Source: Apostichopus japonicus
Lineage: Eukaryota > Echinodermata > Holothuroidea > Aspidochirotida > Stichopodidae
NCBI RefSeq assembly: GCF_037975245.1
Contig: NC_092563.1
Span: forward strand, 13,382,001-13,446,000
Reading direction: 5' to 3'
Length of the DNA stretch: 64,000 nucleotides
The notes beneath the pieces are model-generated. The model had not been told where the DNA came from and ran no database searches. It saw only the letters and a program-made list of their open reading frames with translations. The number at the start of each line of letters is the position of its first letter. The first letter of the stretch is position 1. The position numbers were made by a program, and so were the translations under genes. Shown here piece by piece: positions 1 through 13,300 of this stretch.

Positions 1-226
1 AGGTCTCGTGGAGTACAATAACCAGGTCTCATGGAGTACCATAACCAGGTCTCGTGTAGTACCATAACCAGGTCTCGTGGAGTACCATAACTAGGTCTAG
101 TGGAGTACCATAACCAGGGCTAGTTCAGTACCAAAACCAGGTCTAGTGGAGCACCATAACCAGGGCTCGTTCAGTACCAAAACCAGTTCTAGTGGAGTAC
201 CATAACCAGGTCTAGTTGAGTACCAT
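1..226. repeat. 23-bp minisatellite, about 9.8 copies
   Basis: Direct tandem repeat with a 23-bp period; the unit is close to AGGTCTCGTGGAGTACCATA plus ACC. The first copies differ from each other by one or two bases, and later copies alternate between an 'aggtctagtggag' and an 'agggctagttcag' form, which suggests a 46-bp higher-order unit. The array starts at base 1, so it probably extends beyond the window. Confidence 0.95.
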
Positions 227-3200
227 GCAATAGATCCACAGAATGGAAAAAAGAAGACACATGAATGATGATAACATTAAGCAGTACAGCCAAGACACAT
301 GTACATTTAAGTTAAATATGGTTGCAATAGCTAAAGTGGAATTGGCAGACTTGTTCATTTGAGACAAGCAATTCCACCCGCATATCAGTGTGTGTGTAAC
401 AACTTGTCAAGAACTGACTTCTCAAAGTCATGTCAGATTTCAGAGGCTAGGTCAGAGAACAGCATCAATTCTTGAAAGATGGCAATTTGACAGAACTGCA
501 GCACTGGAAGATGGCCAGTTAGTATAATAATGCATGCATTGTGTCAACCAGGTAATAAAAGCATTATCTTGAAGGTGTATACCTGCAGTGCTCGGACTCA
601 TTGGCGTAACGCCGAGTGTAGATGGGAGGCGGGGGTGTGGTGGGGGGATGTGCCTTGAAGCCTTTGAAAAGGACCACCCAGAAGATTAATCAAATGTGAT
701 CAAGCTTTGGGAAATGAATCTTATTATGCATTATTGTGATCTGGCAGTTGCTCACTTTATGGGCATTGTCCAATCCTTGGCCACCCACCCCCCCTGCCCC
801 AAGTGAATTGTTGTGCTGTAGCTCATAATGTGAATTTTGGGTGTTTCACATGTATTCTTGCTTTCTCCACTTGTCAATCCAGTCTGTAATTGGAACTTTT
901 AAAGGGGAGTGAGGGGGAGGTGGGGGTGTTTGGGGGCTTTGGATAATTTCAGTTTCCATAAATAGAATAAATGAGTAGCATTTGCAAGCATTGTTGTATC
1001 AATTTCATACTCATTTAGAATAAGCCGGGAGTATTTGTAAGTAAATGTAATACCTTAAAGTTCTGTGTTGTTGTTGTGGTTTTGAATGTCACAATCTTGT
1101 TGGGAATACTCGTGTTTATGGGATAGTTTTTAATATTGGTTTATTTAGGTGCAATTGTTGGTCAGAAATGTATGTGCTATCGTATCTACAAAAAATGTGC
1201 AATTTCTTTTGTCTAACATACAAGTTTGGAAATCTAAAGTTAGAGATATTAAAGAAATTGCAAAAAGGTTTTTTTCAGGCAAAAAAATTTATAAGGTGCA
1301 GGTTATATGACCAAAGATTACTCAATCCTTGTGCTGCATTGAGTAGTTTTCTGTGTAATATAACCAAATAATTTTGCTAAAGGTAATTTATTTAGGGATA
1401 CAAGAGTAAACTAAACACCTTCACCTTGTTCATTTTGCATCTCTCTTAAAGGGTGTGAAGACTTGTGCAAAAGAAACGTCTAATGCCAGTAATTTGACCT
1501 AGTTTCGAATGAGGTGTAACAGAAGTTTTAAACACAACCATCGATCCCAGAAAATACACACACAGCTTGCTACCGTCGGTAATTAGACACTAGTGTATAG
1601 TCAGTACATACAGCTACGGTCAATACCCACAGCACAGTAAGCTAAAGATAACAATTTAGGTATCACGTTTCATTACTGTCTGCATTTTGTAGCGACACGA
1701 ACAAAGCGTCACTTGCAAGCAACAAAAAGTTAACTTTTTCAGATGGCCGCACACGGTTTGGGGCGAGTCTTCAATGCCTTAATCTCCAACTTCAAAGAAA
1801 CTTCACAAGCTATTTCTCCATAGCTAATGTGTACTAAAATGTGAAAACCAGAGTGAGTCAAGCTATGAGAACCCTTTGTTTATGAGTAGTCCCTCCTCCT
1901 ATATTTGCTTTTCATCTTTTTTATCCTTACTAACTTTGACATTGGTATGTTAGTTTTCCAATATCTTTTATTCTGTGTTTATTTAAGATCTTTCATCAGA
2001 TCTTACAAATATAACAATACAATGTAACATATTCTTGATGATATGAACTCTTGAATTGGATTTCATGTATATTCCTTGAACAGGACAGTGGTAACAGTAA
2101 ACCATCATGGTTGTATATTGTGCAGTATGCACAGATTTGCTAAATAAATGCTGGTTTTTTTTATGCCGGGCGTTTGGACAGGTGACACAAATATGTACAG
2201 TTGCAATTAGAGAAATCTTTTAGGTCTTTATTGATACATTTGTGTTTCACATATATCTTTGTAGATCAATGGCAACATATAACATGCTATTATCAAAGAG
2301 AAACCCCCCAAAGCCCCACTTATGCCACATAGGTGTAGCAAAGAAAGCATGCTTTTCCGAGAAACACAATAGAAAACTATATTCATGTATTTATTGTTTA
2401 TTTTCAATTTAAATTCCAATTGAAATGTTATATTCCCTTTCATAGAAGAGACAACTCAATTAAAGATGTGTTGATGTTATACTAGTAATCTGCCACATGT
2501 TACAAATATAATATAAATGATTCAAAGCTGCATATTGCATTGGGTTATAAATTATGCATCAATTTAACTAAATCTTTTATTATTTATAATCGGATCCCCT
2601 TCATTCTAACTAAGCGATCTATCTAATCGCTACTATCGGTCGCTTCACATAGATCCAATACAAAAAAAAATGTGTCCCAAAATTTGAATGTATTGTTTTA
2701 TTTTTTTTTCATTTGCAAACTAACTGAACTACTGTATTTGCCTGATTTCAATGCTCCTGGTGTAATAGGCTTTCCTTTCTTTGACTGTCAGGTTTGTTAC
2801 TAGATATAGTTAATAGATTGTGAGGTTAATGCAAAATGCAGCTTTTAAGAAATGCCATCTTCCAACATGAAATGTTTAATATATTGACCAGATAAATGAA
2901 AGTTTGTCTCTCTGTTTTTTTTTTCCATTTATTCACCTTCAAGATTTTATTTCCATTCCAATTCTGGAGTGTGTACAAGTATTTCCTGACAAATTCTCTA
3001 CACACAACTCAATAATCAGTAGCATTACCCATGGAGATGTATGTACACCACTAGAAAGCTACAAATTTAAAAGAAATCCACCTTGGTGATGGGTGGACCC
3101 CCTCAACTTTTTGCTTATTTTCATAACAAAAATGGGTGGGTGGACCTCCCCCCTTTTGGTTATCTACCTTACAAAAAAAGCTGTTGTGAGATGAAGATAC

Positions 3201-3594
3201 TTTACCATTTGGTTTTCTTCAATTTTCACCATTTATTTAGCATTGCTGATAAATAATATTCTCCTTTTTTGTATGTAAAAGAACAAGAATCAACAAAAGA
3301 TCAGAACAATAGATAAATTACAACACCCACCAAATTCAGGCATTCTTGAGTGATTTCATCTATGAGAAATTGAATAACTCCTAAAATATTTTTGTGCCAT
3401 ATTATTCTAATTCCATTTTGAATGTTTCAAAAAAAATCTTCAATGAAGAAGATTGGTATGATATTAAAATCAAAAAGAAAAGAAAAACAGAAGGAATTGA
3501 GATGACAATCGCACATGGGATTGTAACTATTAAAATACCTTAAGTGTTCAAGACACCTTAAACACTCGCAGACTTAAAACTTATAAGTGTCAAG
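227..3594. other. Intergenic DNA with no recognisable gene
   Basis: AT-rich sequence with short G- or C-rich runs (near 620-660, 785-800, 900-940 and 3100-3160). Short open frames here lack recognisable domains or codon structure. The downstream part, read on the minus strand, may include the 3' UTR of the Acl4-like gene ending at 4170; no polyadenylation signal close to that stop is convincing. Confidence 0.5.
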
Positions 3595-3810
3595 TTGTGT
3601 AAAAGTAAGTTGGCCTGACGTTTCGATCCTAGCAGGCTAAATGACATGTAACAGTAACAGAAGGGACAAAACACGTACAAAATACAGACAGGTTAATGAG
3701 CATGGTGAACACAAAGAGATGGATGAAAGGGGGTTAGTAGACAAGGGATGGAGAGAAGAAAGAAGGAAACCAACAGGGGACGAGGAGAGGTAGGAGATAA
3801 ACAGTGTCAA
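3595..3810 (-). mobile_element. Penelope-like 3'-end fragment
   Basis: Read on the minus strand this is a diverged copy of the sequence at about 45855-46055. Both contain a pyrimidine-rich stretch, then 'ctgttactgttac', 'catttagcct' and 'cgaaacgtcaggcc'. In this copy the bases that would form the hammerhead CTGAAGA core and the 5' half of stem II are deleted, so the ribozyme-like fold of the 46-kb copy is broken. Confidence 0.6.
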
Positions 3811-4169
3811 GTTGAACAGACACTGACATACATAGCTGTACGACTCTCTGTATTGCATACTTGCATTTAGAAAGACCATATCACTACTTCTTAAACCTCG
3901 GTCAGCTTTCAGTTTATGATTTTACCGATACTTCATATACCAATTGCAAATTTCTCTAGAAAACCCTTCCCTGCTGCTTTGCATCGAGTCCGAAGCCCAG
4001 TGAAATGGTTTGCAAAGTGCTGTCACAACTGACTGGCATCCCAAGAAAGCAAATGATTATATAGAAATCAACACTAAGTTAGGTCTGGTAAGAGATCGAC
4101 AACTAGTAAGATTGATAACTTCTTGTACATCATTGCTAGTGTTCTATCAAGGTACCACCATTTTTACTA

Positions 4170-4382
4170 TCATGGTTCCATGACCTCCGTCTCCTCTTCC
4201 TCCTCCTCCTCTGATGAATCTTCTTCCTCATCCTCTTCATCTAGTTCCTTGAGGTCTTCTTCCTCTATCTGGGATTTTTCCAACCATCCTTCCTCTTCAC
4301 CCTCTCCTGGGCCTAATTCTTTCAAAAGTTGAACGATGTGCTCCAGGACAGGTCTGTCACCACACCTTGTGGCTTTAAAAAC
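4170..4382 (-). CDS. ACL4: ACL4-like exon 8, acidic C-terminus (residues 362-431) and stop
   Basis: Acceptor GTGAAACAG, then VFKATRCGDRPVLEHIVQLL and a Glu/Asp-rich tail of about 45 residues, ending in TGA. The plus strand of this exon is a serine-coding shadow frame and is not a gene. Confidence 0.88.
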   Translation of the reverse strand, partial: VFKATRCGDRPVLEHIVQLLKELGPGEGEEEGWLEKSQIEEEDLKELDEEDEEEDSSEEEEEEETEVMEP

Positions 4383-7300
4383 CTGTTTCACAAACATCGT
4401 AAAGTAGATATTGTGGTAGTAAAATACTCTCAAAAGAAATAATATTGCAGCAAGTCATTTGCAGAGTAAACTGCAATTTTGCAATACAGTTTATTTATAT
4501 ATAGGTTAAATACTGGGCATTTAGTTTCAGTTATTGTGCTATAGGGGCTTTACTGTTAACATCAGTTGCCCTAGTACAGGCTAATAGCACACCTCTTTCT
4601 GACAGGATATGATATAATAACACTTTCTATAGTCTTTTTAAGTCTTCAATGGTCCAAATTTAGGACTCTATTGATGGTATTCACATCACACACAATTTCA
4701 TGAGAATGTGTTGACAATTCCTCTTGAAAGCAGGCCTATTATAAATGTGTGTGTGTGTGTGTGTGTGTGTAGGGAGGAAAATCAATATGTGCTTGCATTG
4801 ATAGCAGTTGATAATAAAAAAAATTATATGCATGAAAAGGCCTACATACCTTGTTTGCCTTGTTAAGATAATATCTGCCGTATGGTTTACTTTCCTCGGT
4901 TTTTCTTTGAACTTGAAGAAGTCCAAGCATATACCAGACTTGTACCACTTGGTCACTCTCCTCCAGCAAGCCACATAAAACTGATTCTGCTTTCTGTGGA
5001 AATATTTGAATATAAAATGAAATGTGTTAACAAAAGGTTCTACAAGGATTACAAATAACAATTTTTCATTGGTGCAATAAACAATAGAAACAAATCTGGC
5101 GGAGAAATGATAAGCCAAGCTTAAAAGAAGTAGGGAAGAAACAAGAGCCCAAGGGCACTGTGGTTCCTTGCTTAGGGTATATGACAATACACATAATATT
5201 ATCAAGCAAGATTGGGCTCAAATAGTCCAAGTAATTGTGGTCCTACATGTACGCATAAAGTAACCAACACTATGGCCAACACTTTTGTGATCACAAAATG
5301 TGATCGGATTTTTGATCAAAAGGCACTTTTGAGATCTAAATATGGCGTCGAAAATGTAAGAAGTATAAGGTCACCTACAAGCGGGTCAACAGATATGATA
5401 ACATTGGTGACCACAGATGACATGACCTTTAAGTATGAAAATGTTCCACCACCCCATTCACAACTTGTCCCAAATTATCAACCGTGTCACACCTTGGCAT
5501 TGGGATTTAATTGTATTAAATGTCTAAAAATTAACTTTGAACTTGTATACATAACTTCACACACAAGGGTCACCCGTAGCCTAGGTCAACCAATTGACAT
5601 TTTTGATCAGTGAGACCTAAACGGAGCATCAAAACTGTAAAAATTCAAACATGTTTTCTTTGCCCATTTTCTCCCCCCAAAAAACTAGTTTTTTAACATT
5701 AGCTGACCTTTGGTGACCTTGGACCACATGACCGCTAAGTTTGAAAATATTCCCCTATACCATTCGCAACTTGTCCAAAAAAATCAACCTTGTCACACCT
5801 TGGCACTGGGAGTTATTGCATGAAATGTCTGAAAATTAACTTTGACCTCCTATAACTTCACACATAAAGCTCATCCAGGGGTCAACCTATTGACATTTAT
5901 GATCAGAAGGTACCTTTAACATCTGAAAATAGCATCGAAACTGTAAAAATCCCCAAAACACGAAAAGGTCACCAGAGGTCAAATTGAGGTCAAGGGTCAC
6001 CCAGATGTGGGTGGACAATTGGATTACGTAGAAGCAACTCCCAACCCTAACTGACAATTCGTTCTCAAGTTATCGCAAAAATACTAGTTTTTTATCATTA
6101 ATTGACCTTTGGTGACCTTGGATCACATGACCGTTAAGTTTGAAAATATTACCCTATACTATTTGCAACTACTCCAAAAATATCAACCGTGTCACACCTT
6201 AGAACTGGGAGTTATTGCATTAAATGTCTGAAAATTAACTTTGACCTCGTATTACTTCGCACACAAAGGTCACACGGGGGTCAACCCATTGACATTTATG
6301 ATCAGAAGGTACCTTTAACATCTGAAAATAGCATCGAAACTGTAAAAATCCACAAAACACAAAAAGGTCACCAGAGGTCACCAGAGGTCAAATTGAGGTC
6401 AAGGGTCACCCAGAAGCGGGTGGACAATTGGATTACATTGAAACAACTCCCAACCCTAACGGACAATTTTTTCTCAAGTTATCGCAAAAATACTAGTTTT
6501 TTATCATTAATTGACCTTTAGTGACCTCGGATCACATGACCGTTAAGTTTGAAAATATTCCCCTATACCATTTGCAACTTGTCCCAAAATATCAACCGTG
6601 TAATACCTTGGCACTGGGAGTTATTACACTAAATGTCTGAAAATTAACTTTGACCTCATATAACTTAACATACAAAGGTCACCTTGGGTCAACTTATTGA
6701 CATTTTTGATCGGTGAGACCTTAATAGAGCATCAAACTATACAAATTCAAACAGTTTTTTCTTTGCCCATTTTCTCCTCCCAAAATACTAGTTTTTTAAC
6801 ATTAATTGACCTTTGGTGACCTCGGATCACATGACCGTTAACTTTGAAAATATTCCCCTATACCATTTGCAACTTGTCCAAAAATATCAACCACGTCACA
6901 CCTTGGAACTGGGAGTTATTGCATTAAATGTCTGAAAATTAACTTTGACCTCAAATAACTTCGCACACAAAGGTCACACGGGGGTCAACCCATTGACATT
7001 TATGATCAGAAGGTACCTTTAACATCTGAAAATAGCATCGAAACTGTAAAAATCCACAAAACACAAAAAGGTCACCAAAGGTCACCAGAGGTCAAATTGA
7101 GGTCAACGGTCACCCAGAAGCGGGTCGACAATTGGATTACATTGAAGCAACTCCCAACCCTAACGGACAATTTGTTCTCAAGTTATCGCAAAAATACTAG
7201 TTTTTTATCATTAATTGACCTTTCGTGACCTCGGATCACATGACCGTTAAGTTTGAAAATATTCCCCTATACCATTTGCAACTTGTCCCAAAATATCAAC

Positions 7301-10300
7301 CGTGTAATACCTTGGCACTGGGAGTTATTACACTAAATGTCTGAAAATTAACTTTGACCTCATATAACTTAACATACAAAGGTCACCTTGGGTCAACTTA
7401 TTGACATTTTTGATCGGTGAGACCTAAATAGAGCATCAAACTATACAAATTCAAACAGTTTTTTCTTTGCCCATTTTCTCCTCCCAAAATACTAGTTTGT
7501 TAACATTAATTGACCTTTGGTGACCTCGGATCACATGACCGTTAACTTTGAAAATATTCCCCTATACCATTTGCAACTTGTCCAAAAATATCAACCACGT
7601 CACACCTTGGAACTGGGAGTTATTGCATTAAATGTCTGAAAATTAACTTTGACCTTGTATAACTTCGCACACGAAGGTCACACGGGTGTCAACCCATTGA
7701 CATTTTTGATCGGAAGGTACCTTTGGTATCCAAATCTTGCATCAAAACCAAACATTTTCTTTTTTGCTTGTTTCCTCCCAAAATAAGCACATTTTTTCTA
7801 ATGTGACCTTTGACCTTTTGACCTTGGTTTCAAATGTAGTTTAATCTCCTGATTCCAAAAAACAAAACGACAAGTCTGTACAACCATCCTAACTCCGACC
7901 GAAAAACTTTGACCCCATATAACTTCGCACATAAAGGTCACACGGGGTCAACCTATTGACATTTATGTTCAGAAGGTACCTTTGACATCTGAAAATAGCA
8001 TCAAAACTGTAAAAATCCCCAAAAACACGTAAAGGTCACCAAAGGTCAAATTGAGGTCAAGGGTCACCCAGGTGCGGGTCGACAATTGGATTACATTGAA
8101 GCAACTCCCAACCCTAACGGACATTTCGTTCTCAAGTTATCGCAAAAATACTAGTTTTTTATCATTAATTGACCTTTGTTGACCTCGGATCACATGACCG
8201 TTAAGTTTGAAAATGCTCCCCTAACCAGTTCACAACTTGTCTCAAAATATCAATCTTGTCGCACATTGGCACTGGGAGTTATTGCAGTTTTAATATTTTC
8301 GGTTTTTGGACCATAACTGACCTTTGGTGATCTTTGTGGGCACCAGAAACAATAGGGCACACCTTCTCCATATGGTGGATCTATAGTCCAAGTTTGGCCT
8401 CAATCCAACATTCCCTTATTGAGATAGAGCGTACCCAAGCAAGTGTCACAGACACACACACACACACACACATACATACATACATACATACACACACACA
8501 CACGCCAACCTGACTGCATAGGTTCCTTTTGCTAAAGCAAGGAACCAAAAAGCCAGAATTTTCTTGGCAGGAATGCAGTCACTGTATTAACTGAGAGCAT
8601 TGCTACTTCAGCTTTACTATAACAGGATGTCACTGCAGTCTTTTTGCATTTTGTCACCAATTCTACCAAATTGATCGAGCATTCCTCAATAAGATTGCAA
8701 GTAAGACATCCTCTTCTATTATTGTCAGGTTTTAAATTATAAACATTTGACCTCCCCCGCTCCCCATCCCACAAACAGGGTTGATGTTAATCTACATCCC
8801 ATGTAAAAGACACATTGGAAAAAAATCCTCTATTATTGCAAGATTATAAATTACATAACATTATACCCCTCCCCTCCTTATTCCCAACAGACACTTTTGA
8901 TGTTACTATAAATTCATGTAAAAGACAAATTAGAAAATTTCCTGTACTTTCCTACATTATTTGAAATAAAACTTGACAAGTCAAGCCAATAAACCACAGG
9001 TGTTGGGGGATAAATATGTCTTAGCATTGTTATTAAAATAAAATAAAAAAAATAGTAAAGCTGATTTAAGGGTAAAATGAAATGATGTGGTTACACTTAC
9101 ATCATATTCTTCCAGTTCTATTAATATCTTGGCACATTCTATTCGAGATGGATAAGTCATCGGATATTTGCCTTCTGCCTCATCTTTTGGCATTTTGGTC
9201 TCCTCATCTTCCTCTTCCTTCACCCAAAGAGATAAGCTGGTCTCTATGCTAGCTTTAGCATTCTGGTGATGCAGGAGAGAAGAGCATAATGGTAGCCTCA
9301 CGTTTAGTGATTTACAGTTGCAAAATGCATCACTACTATAGGTATACCTTTTTCATTACAGGGGCAGATCCAGTTAGGATCCTCCTTAAGCCACTGAATT
9401 TTTTATTAGCACTAAAAAAAATTGTAATTGTATTTATTTCCACTACAAGGTTCATGGTAACAAAAAAAACCCCAGGAACGCAGAATGCTTTTGCATGTGT
9501 TTAATTCATTCTGCATACTTGTATCAAATATTTTCTTTCCACACCACTATCCCAGTAGAATTCTTTTGATGTCTAACAATACCCATCTAGTCCTCTGTCG
9601 AGATCCTGGATTCACCATGCGTTACATCTACTATTCAGGTACTCAGAGCAAAGGATTTCCACTAGAAATCTATGGAAGACTATTCTAAAGAGTAGGAATA
9701 ATTTGTAATCACAATTGCTAGTAGTCACATGAATGATCTAGATTTGCTGTTAAGGTTATCCAGAATGAATGTTGGTTGATTAGATTATGTGTAGATGAAA
9801 GCATGATTTAATATTGATGCAACTGTAAATACACTGGTTATGCATTGGACCACCTCAAGCCCCAGTGACAAAAATATATAAGTCATCTTGGACCACTGTC
9901 CAATCAAAAAGTTCAGCCATGATGCACACAGTGCATGCTTCCCAGTATAAACAGTCAATGAAACTAAGAATTTTACAGAGAGTGGCCAACAGTCTTTGTT
10001 AACCAGCATTTAATTAGCATCCCATTTCACCAATTGAGAAGCCCTTATCTTTAACATCAGAATTGCAAACCTTCCAGTTTTGGTTTAAGCAAAACTGATT
10101 TAAAAGTTTCATCCACATAAGAATCAACAACAGTTTCACTTTATGATCCTTAACCACATCACTTGCATTAAAAGTGAAGATATTTTCTTCTGAAAAAAAT
10201 TCTACATTACACCCACTTCTTTATCTATAAATAGTTTGCAATTAACCAATGTTATAAACCTGCACATGCATAAATTACCTCCTGATCATCTTTACTGAGC

Positions 10301-13300
10301 CAATAGCTAGCCATCAGCTGATGGGCCTCTGCATTCCTAACATTTTCTTCCACAGCACGATCCAGACATTCCTTACACCTTTGTTCAGCATTGTCTTCAA
10401 AACTATGATGAAAGGAACAAAACTGTTAGCGGTATTATGAGAGCGCTTATGTATACACTGAGTTAGCGTACCAAGATCATGTGTAGTATCTATTCCCTTT
10501 CCAAGGGATTTGTGATGTACATTAGACATGAAACATCGTCACGATCACTCGGTCACAGTTTTGATGCAAGGGGCAATGGGGTTGAGAGTGATATAAGAAA
10601 CAAAACTTTTATCATATATAGTAAGCAATACCTATTACACTGAGTTCACTAATCTAAGCTGCAGCATCCTTTCATACTGTAATATCCTGTATATGAATGA
10701 ATATGCAGCATGTTTCTTTGTACTGGTTTTCCAACACATATTTTATCATTGGCAAATATTTATTCCATTGTACTATGTATGACAGCAGGCTAACTTTGGC
10801 TAACAGTTCTTCATAAGACATGAAGAAAGACTGCAAACTTGACACCCAAATGCTGTCAATGTAGATTATGTATGCTGTTGAAAATCAATTAATTCACTGA
10901 GGAAAAGTTACACCATGGCCTCTTTACACTAGCTGGAACGTGAGTACATTATACATTAAAGCATACAAAAAAAAGACACAAAAATTTACTGCTGTGAGGG
11001 AAAAGATTCCGACAAATAATCTTTACTGCACAGACTAAAAATTTAAAAGTTATTCTACTGAGATATCTATCATAAGAGTATTACAGACTATTCTGTAAGT
11101 GAAATGGGTCTTTTTTGAAATTGACAAATTAGGCTTCCAAATCTACCAGTACTAATAATTGTGTATATTCATGTAAAAGTTAGAGTGCCTGAAGTTTTGA
11201 TACTAGCATGATCTTCTTCAGAGGCTAATGGTTAGCCACCGAAAAGATCCTGGTAGGATCGAAATGTCAAGACCTCTAACTTTTACATATTTACCTGCAC
11301 AGGCTTTGTGCAGCAGATAGGGCAGTTTGTTCTCTCAGTATTAATAATTATAACTTCCTCTTCACTTACCAAGCATCTGTCAAGTATATTTCAGCGATGG
11401 ATGTATACGCTTGGGATATTTCGATATTTGATACAGGACAATCTCCCCCTGATGCTTGATCTTCCTGAAAGACAGAGGAATGTATAAAGTTGACCTTGAC
11501 GAACAATGATTCAGCCATCATGTACATGGTTTCATGTCACCTACTTCCTTGCTGCACATTTACAATTCATTTATGAAAAGAATTCAGCGTTCCAACTTAC
11601 ATAGCAGAAGACTATTTCCTCTTTCTTTTAATTCTATTTTGTGTCAAGAATAAAGCTTGCAAATAATACTCGCCATTGAGATACTTCTTTTTCCTACAAA
11701 TACATTTAAAGGTTCTAACACAACTTTTTGAAATTTTGGCAATGGTTTAATTGCCAGGTTGAAACTTTTGATGCCGGGTATGACTAACTTTACTATTGTA
11801 TAAACGTTGCATTGTAATATGACATTTACCTGCATTTTGTTGTGTTTATCTCTTTCTTCCTCCATTATGTGCACTCCTTTCTCATACTGTTTCACTGCTT
11901 CCAACCCTTCCGACAGTTGGCCCAAGTACATGTATTTAGCAAAGCCAGCATTTGGTTCAATCTCTATAGCTTTATTGAAGCAGTGCAGAAGAACATTAAG
12001 GATTTTGAAGCCATGCAAATTTGAAAGAGGTATTTCTCCAGAAAATTTTCACTGTTGAAGCTGTAAGTAATCCACTAAAACTATTAAATATACTGTAAAT
12101 CAATTCATCAGATTATTTTTTTTAAATTATTATTGAAAAGAAAAGTTTTATCTTCCCACCAGTCTTTGACAGCCAGAAAGGAAAATTACTACTTTTAATA
12201 TCTTTGTATTACTAGTCATTCCAAAATTACTCAGATTTCACATTCACCTGTAGATTATCAATGTCATCTGGCAACAATGTAACTAACAGGAATGGGACAT
12301 GGGCACGTAAGCAGTCAGACTAATATGCGGACGCAATAAACATGCAATTGGAACTCACACCTGAATGTGCTGGAATTGAAGTCTTACAACAATCCTAGCA
12401 ATATTAACTAGGTAGAAGTGGAAACGAAACAGCTAGGTGTATTAACTACGTAATCTGGAAAAAAAATCATTCATTTTATTTACTTTATAATGATAATAAT
12501 CATAATAAATGAGACTTATATAGCGCCAAAAAAGTCACTGCTCAAGGGGCTTTACAAAGAAAGCAGATTAATTTACAAAAGAACAATTGAAAAGATGGGT
12601 CTTAAGTAGACTTTTGAATGTAGAAAGTTTAGAGCATGTTCGGAAGTGATCTGGTAACTTGTTCCAGAGATCATCAAAATGACACTTTTCATTTGAGTTG
12701 AAACAGAGAATGTAAATTTGAATTTTGACTCAAATCAATATGCTCAATGATGATTAAATTTGAGAGGTGGGTAGGGGAAGTGGGATTAGTTGGAAAAGGA
12801 TATCTCCATTGCTTTCTCAATCTCTCCTTCCTCTGCCAGAATGTCACCATATAACTCCAATGCCTTCAGATTTCTTGGATCCAACTCTATTGCCTTCTTA
12901 CAAAACTTCTTAGCTTGATCAAAATTAAAGGTGTCTATAGATTCCAGTGCCTTGGCAAGGCACTCATCAACAGTGTTAACAGAGGATTGGATATTCCTTT
13001 TTCCTTTCTTTGAAACTTTGACATCTTTCTTTCCATTCTTTCCATTCATTCCAGATTTCTGTTTGTTCAAAGCCAATTTTTCTTTTCTTCTCTTTATTGC
13101 TGCATCTAAAGCAGCCCTCCTTTCTGGATCTGTAGTCCCATTCTCTTGTCTTGCCTCTGTGGAATAGATAAGTAAGTCATGATCACATACAAGAGACTTC
13201 AACTTTATTTGAGACAAGATATATTGCAAGATCATGTAATTTTATGGCTTAAATGATAAATCTATCATATGATCTATCTATGATGAGGTGAGTAAAATAC

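Noticed and set aside
1-226. CRISPR-like array at the window start
   Set aside because: The 23-bp units are directly adjacent with no spacers; it is a eukaryotic minisatellite.
4123-4332. Serine-rich plus-strand frame
   Set aside because: It is the antisense of the acidic C-terminal exon of the Acl4-like gene; poly-Glu codons read backwards give poly-Ser.
8521-8546. Hairpin GGTTCCTT...AAGGAACC as a Helitron 3' end
   Set aside because: No CTRR terminus follows the hairpin and no TC start was found at the left edge; an inverted-repeat element explains it better.
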